Below, piece by piece: positions 63,998-64,000 of a stretch of 64,000 nucleotides of DNA. A program made the position numbers and the translations under genes. The notes under the pieces are model-generated. The model made no database searches. It had not been told where the DNA came from and saw only the letters and a program-made list of their open reading frames with translations. How positions within the stretch are numbered: position 1 is the first letter of the stretch; each line of letters starts with the position of its first letter. The DNA is from Sphagnum magellanicum (lineage: Eukaryota > Streptophyta > Sphagnopsida > Sphagnales > Sphagnaceae), in contig CM038908.1 of assembly GCA_021904315.1 (NCBI GenBank), forward strand, positions 26,804,501-26,868,500, in the 5' to 3' direction.

Positions 63998-64000
63998 AAA

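Noticed and set aside
1..64000. rRNA, tRNA, CRISPR array or bacterial operons
   Set aside because: No matching conserved blocks, cloverleaf consensus, regular spacer array or gene clustering seen on either strand.

Overview
This 64 kb window looks like gene-poor nuclear DNA from a land plant with a large genome. It is strongly AT-rich, full of A/T tracts and microsatellites, and dominated by decayed transposable elements. The only gene I can build with confidence is a three-exon metallothionein-like gene with GT-AG introns. I see no prokaryotic organisation, CRISPR array, rRNA or tRNA. The type of plant is inferred. A nuclear copy of mitochondrial ccmC (about 12.57-12.95 kb) resembles the liverwort/moss/fern form more than the seed-plant form as I remember them. 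With the low gene density, this favours a fern or other non-seed plant, but a gymnosperm is not excluded.

Layout. 1-12.5 kb: AT-rich DNA with foldback elements (5.2 and 7.1 kb), a TA-flanked inverted-repeat element (7.8 kb) beside a dispersed repeat that recurs at 20.9 kb, and no recognisable gene. 12.57-12.95 kb: mitochondrial ccmC fragment, minus strand. 16.0-16.3 kb: DDE_1-type transposase fragment. 22.9-30.4 kb: a less AT-rich island with coding-like debris (possible F-box/LRR pseudogene at 25.7-27.2 kb) and the metallothionein gene (28,660-29,865). 30.3-31.9 kb: tandem duplications, including a minisatellite whose period changes from 59 to 91 bp. 36.75 kb: a 118-bp element with perfect 18-bp CACTA-type ends. 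37.0-37.7 kb: a decayed retroelement-like ORF. 38.4 and 54.3 kb: degenerate TAGG-rich arrays. 39.4 and 52.7 kb: two copies of one repeat, the second interrupted by a 967-bp solo LTR with a perfect 5-bp target duplication. 42.1 and 54.65 kb: two elements sharing one terminal inverted repeat. 46.8 kb: PIF/Harbinger-like fragment. 55.7-56.8 kb: hAT (DUF659) pseudogene. 57.5-58.7 kb: Ty3/gypsy protease-RT remnant. 60.6-61.6 kb: gag-like remnant. 63.6-64.0 kb: tandem hairpin repeats of the kind found near CACTA-element ends.

The metallothionein gene appears to be the only working gene: an 87-residue, 16-cysteine protein with an N-terminal cysteine cluster and two near-identical C-terminal cysteine motifs. 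Everything else recognised is mobile-element or organelle-derived and is broken by stops, frameshifts or truncation. I found no new multi-gene system. The most informative signals are the ccmC insertion with edited-looking codons, the solo LTR with an internal empty-site control, the unusual metallothionein layout, and several small inverted-repeat families.
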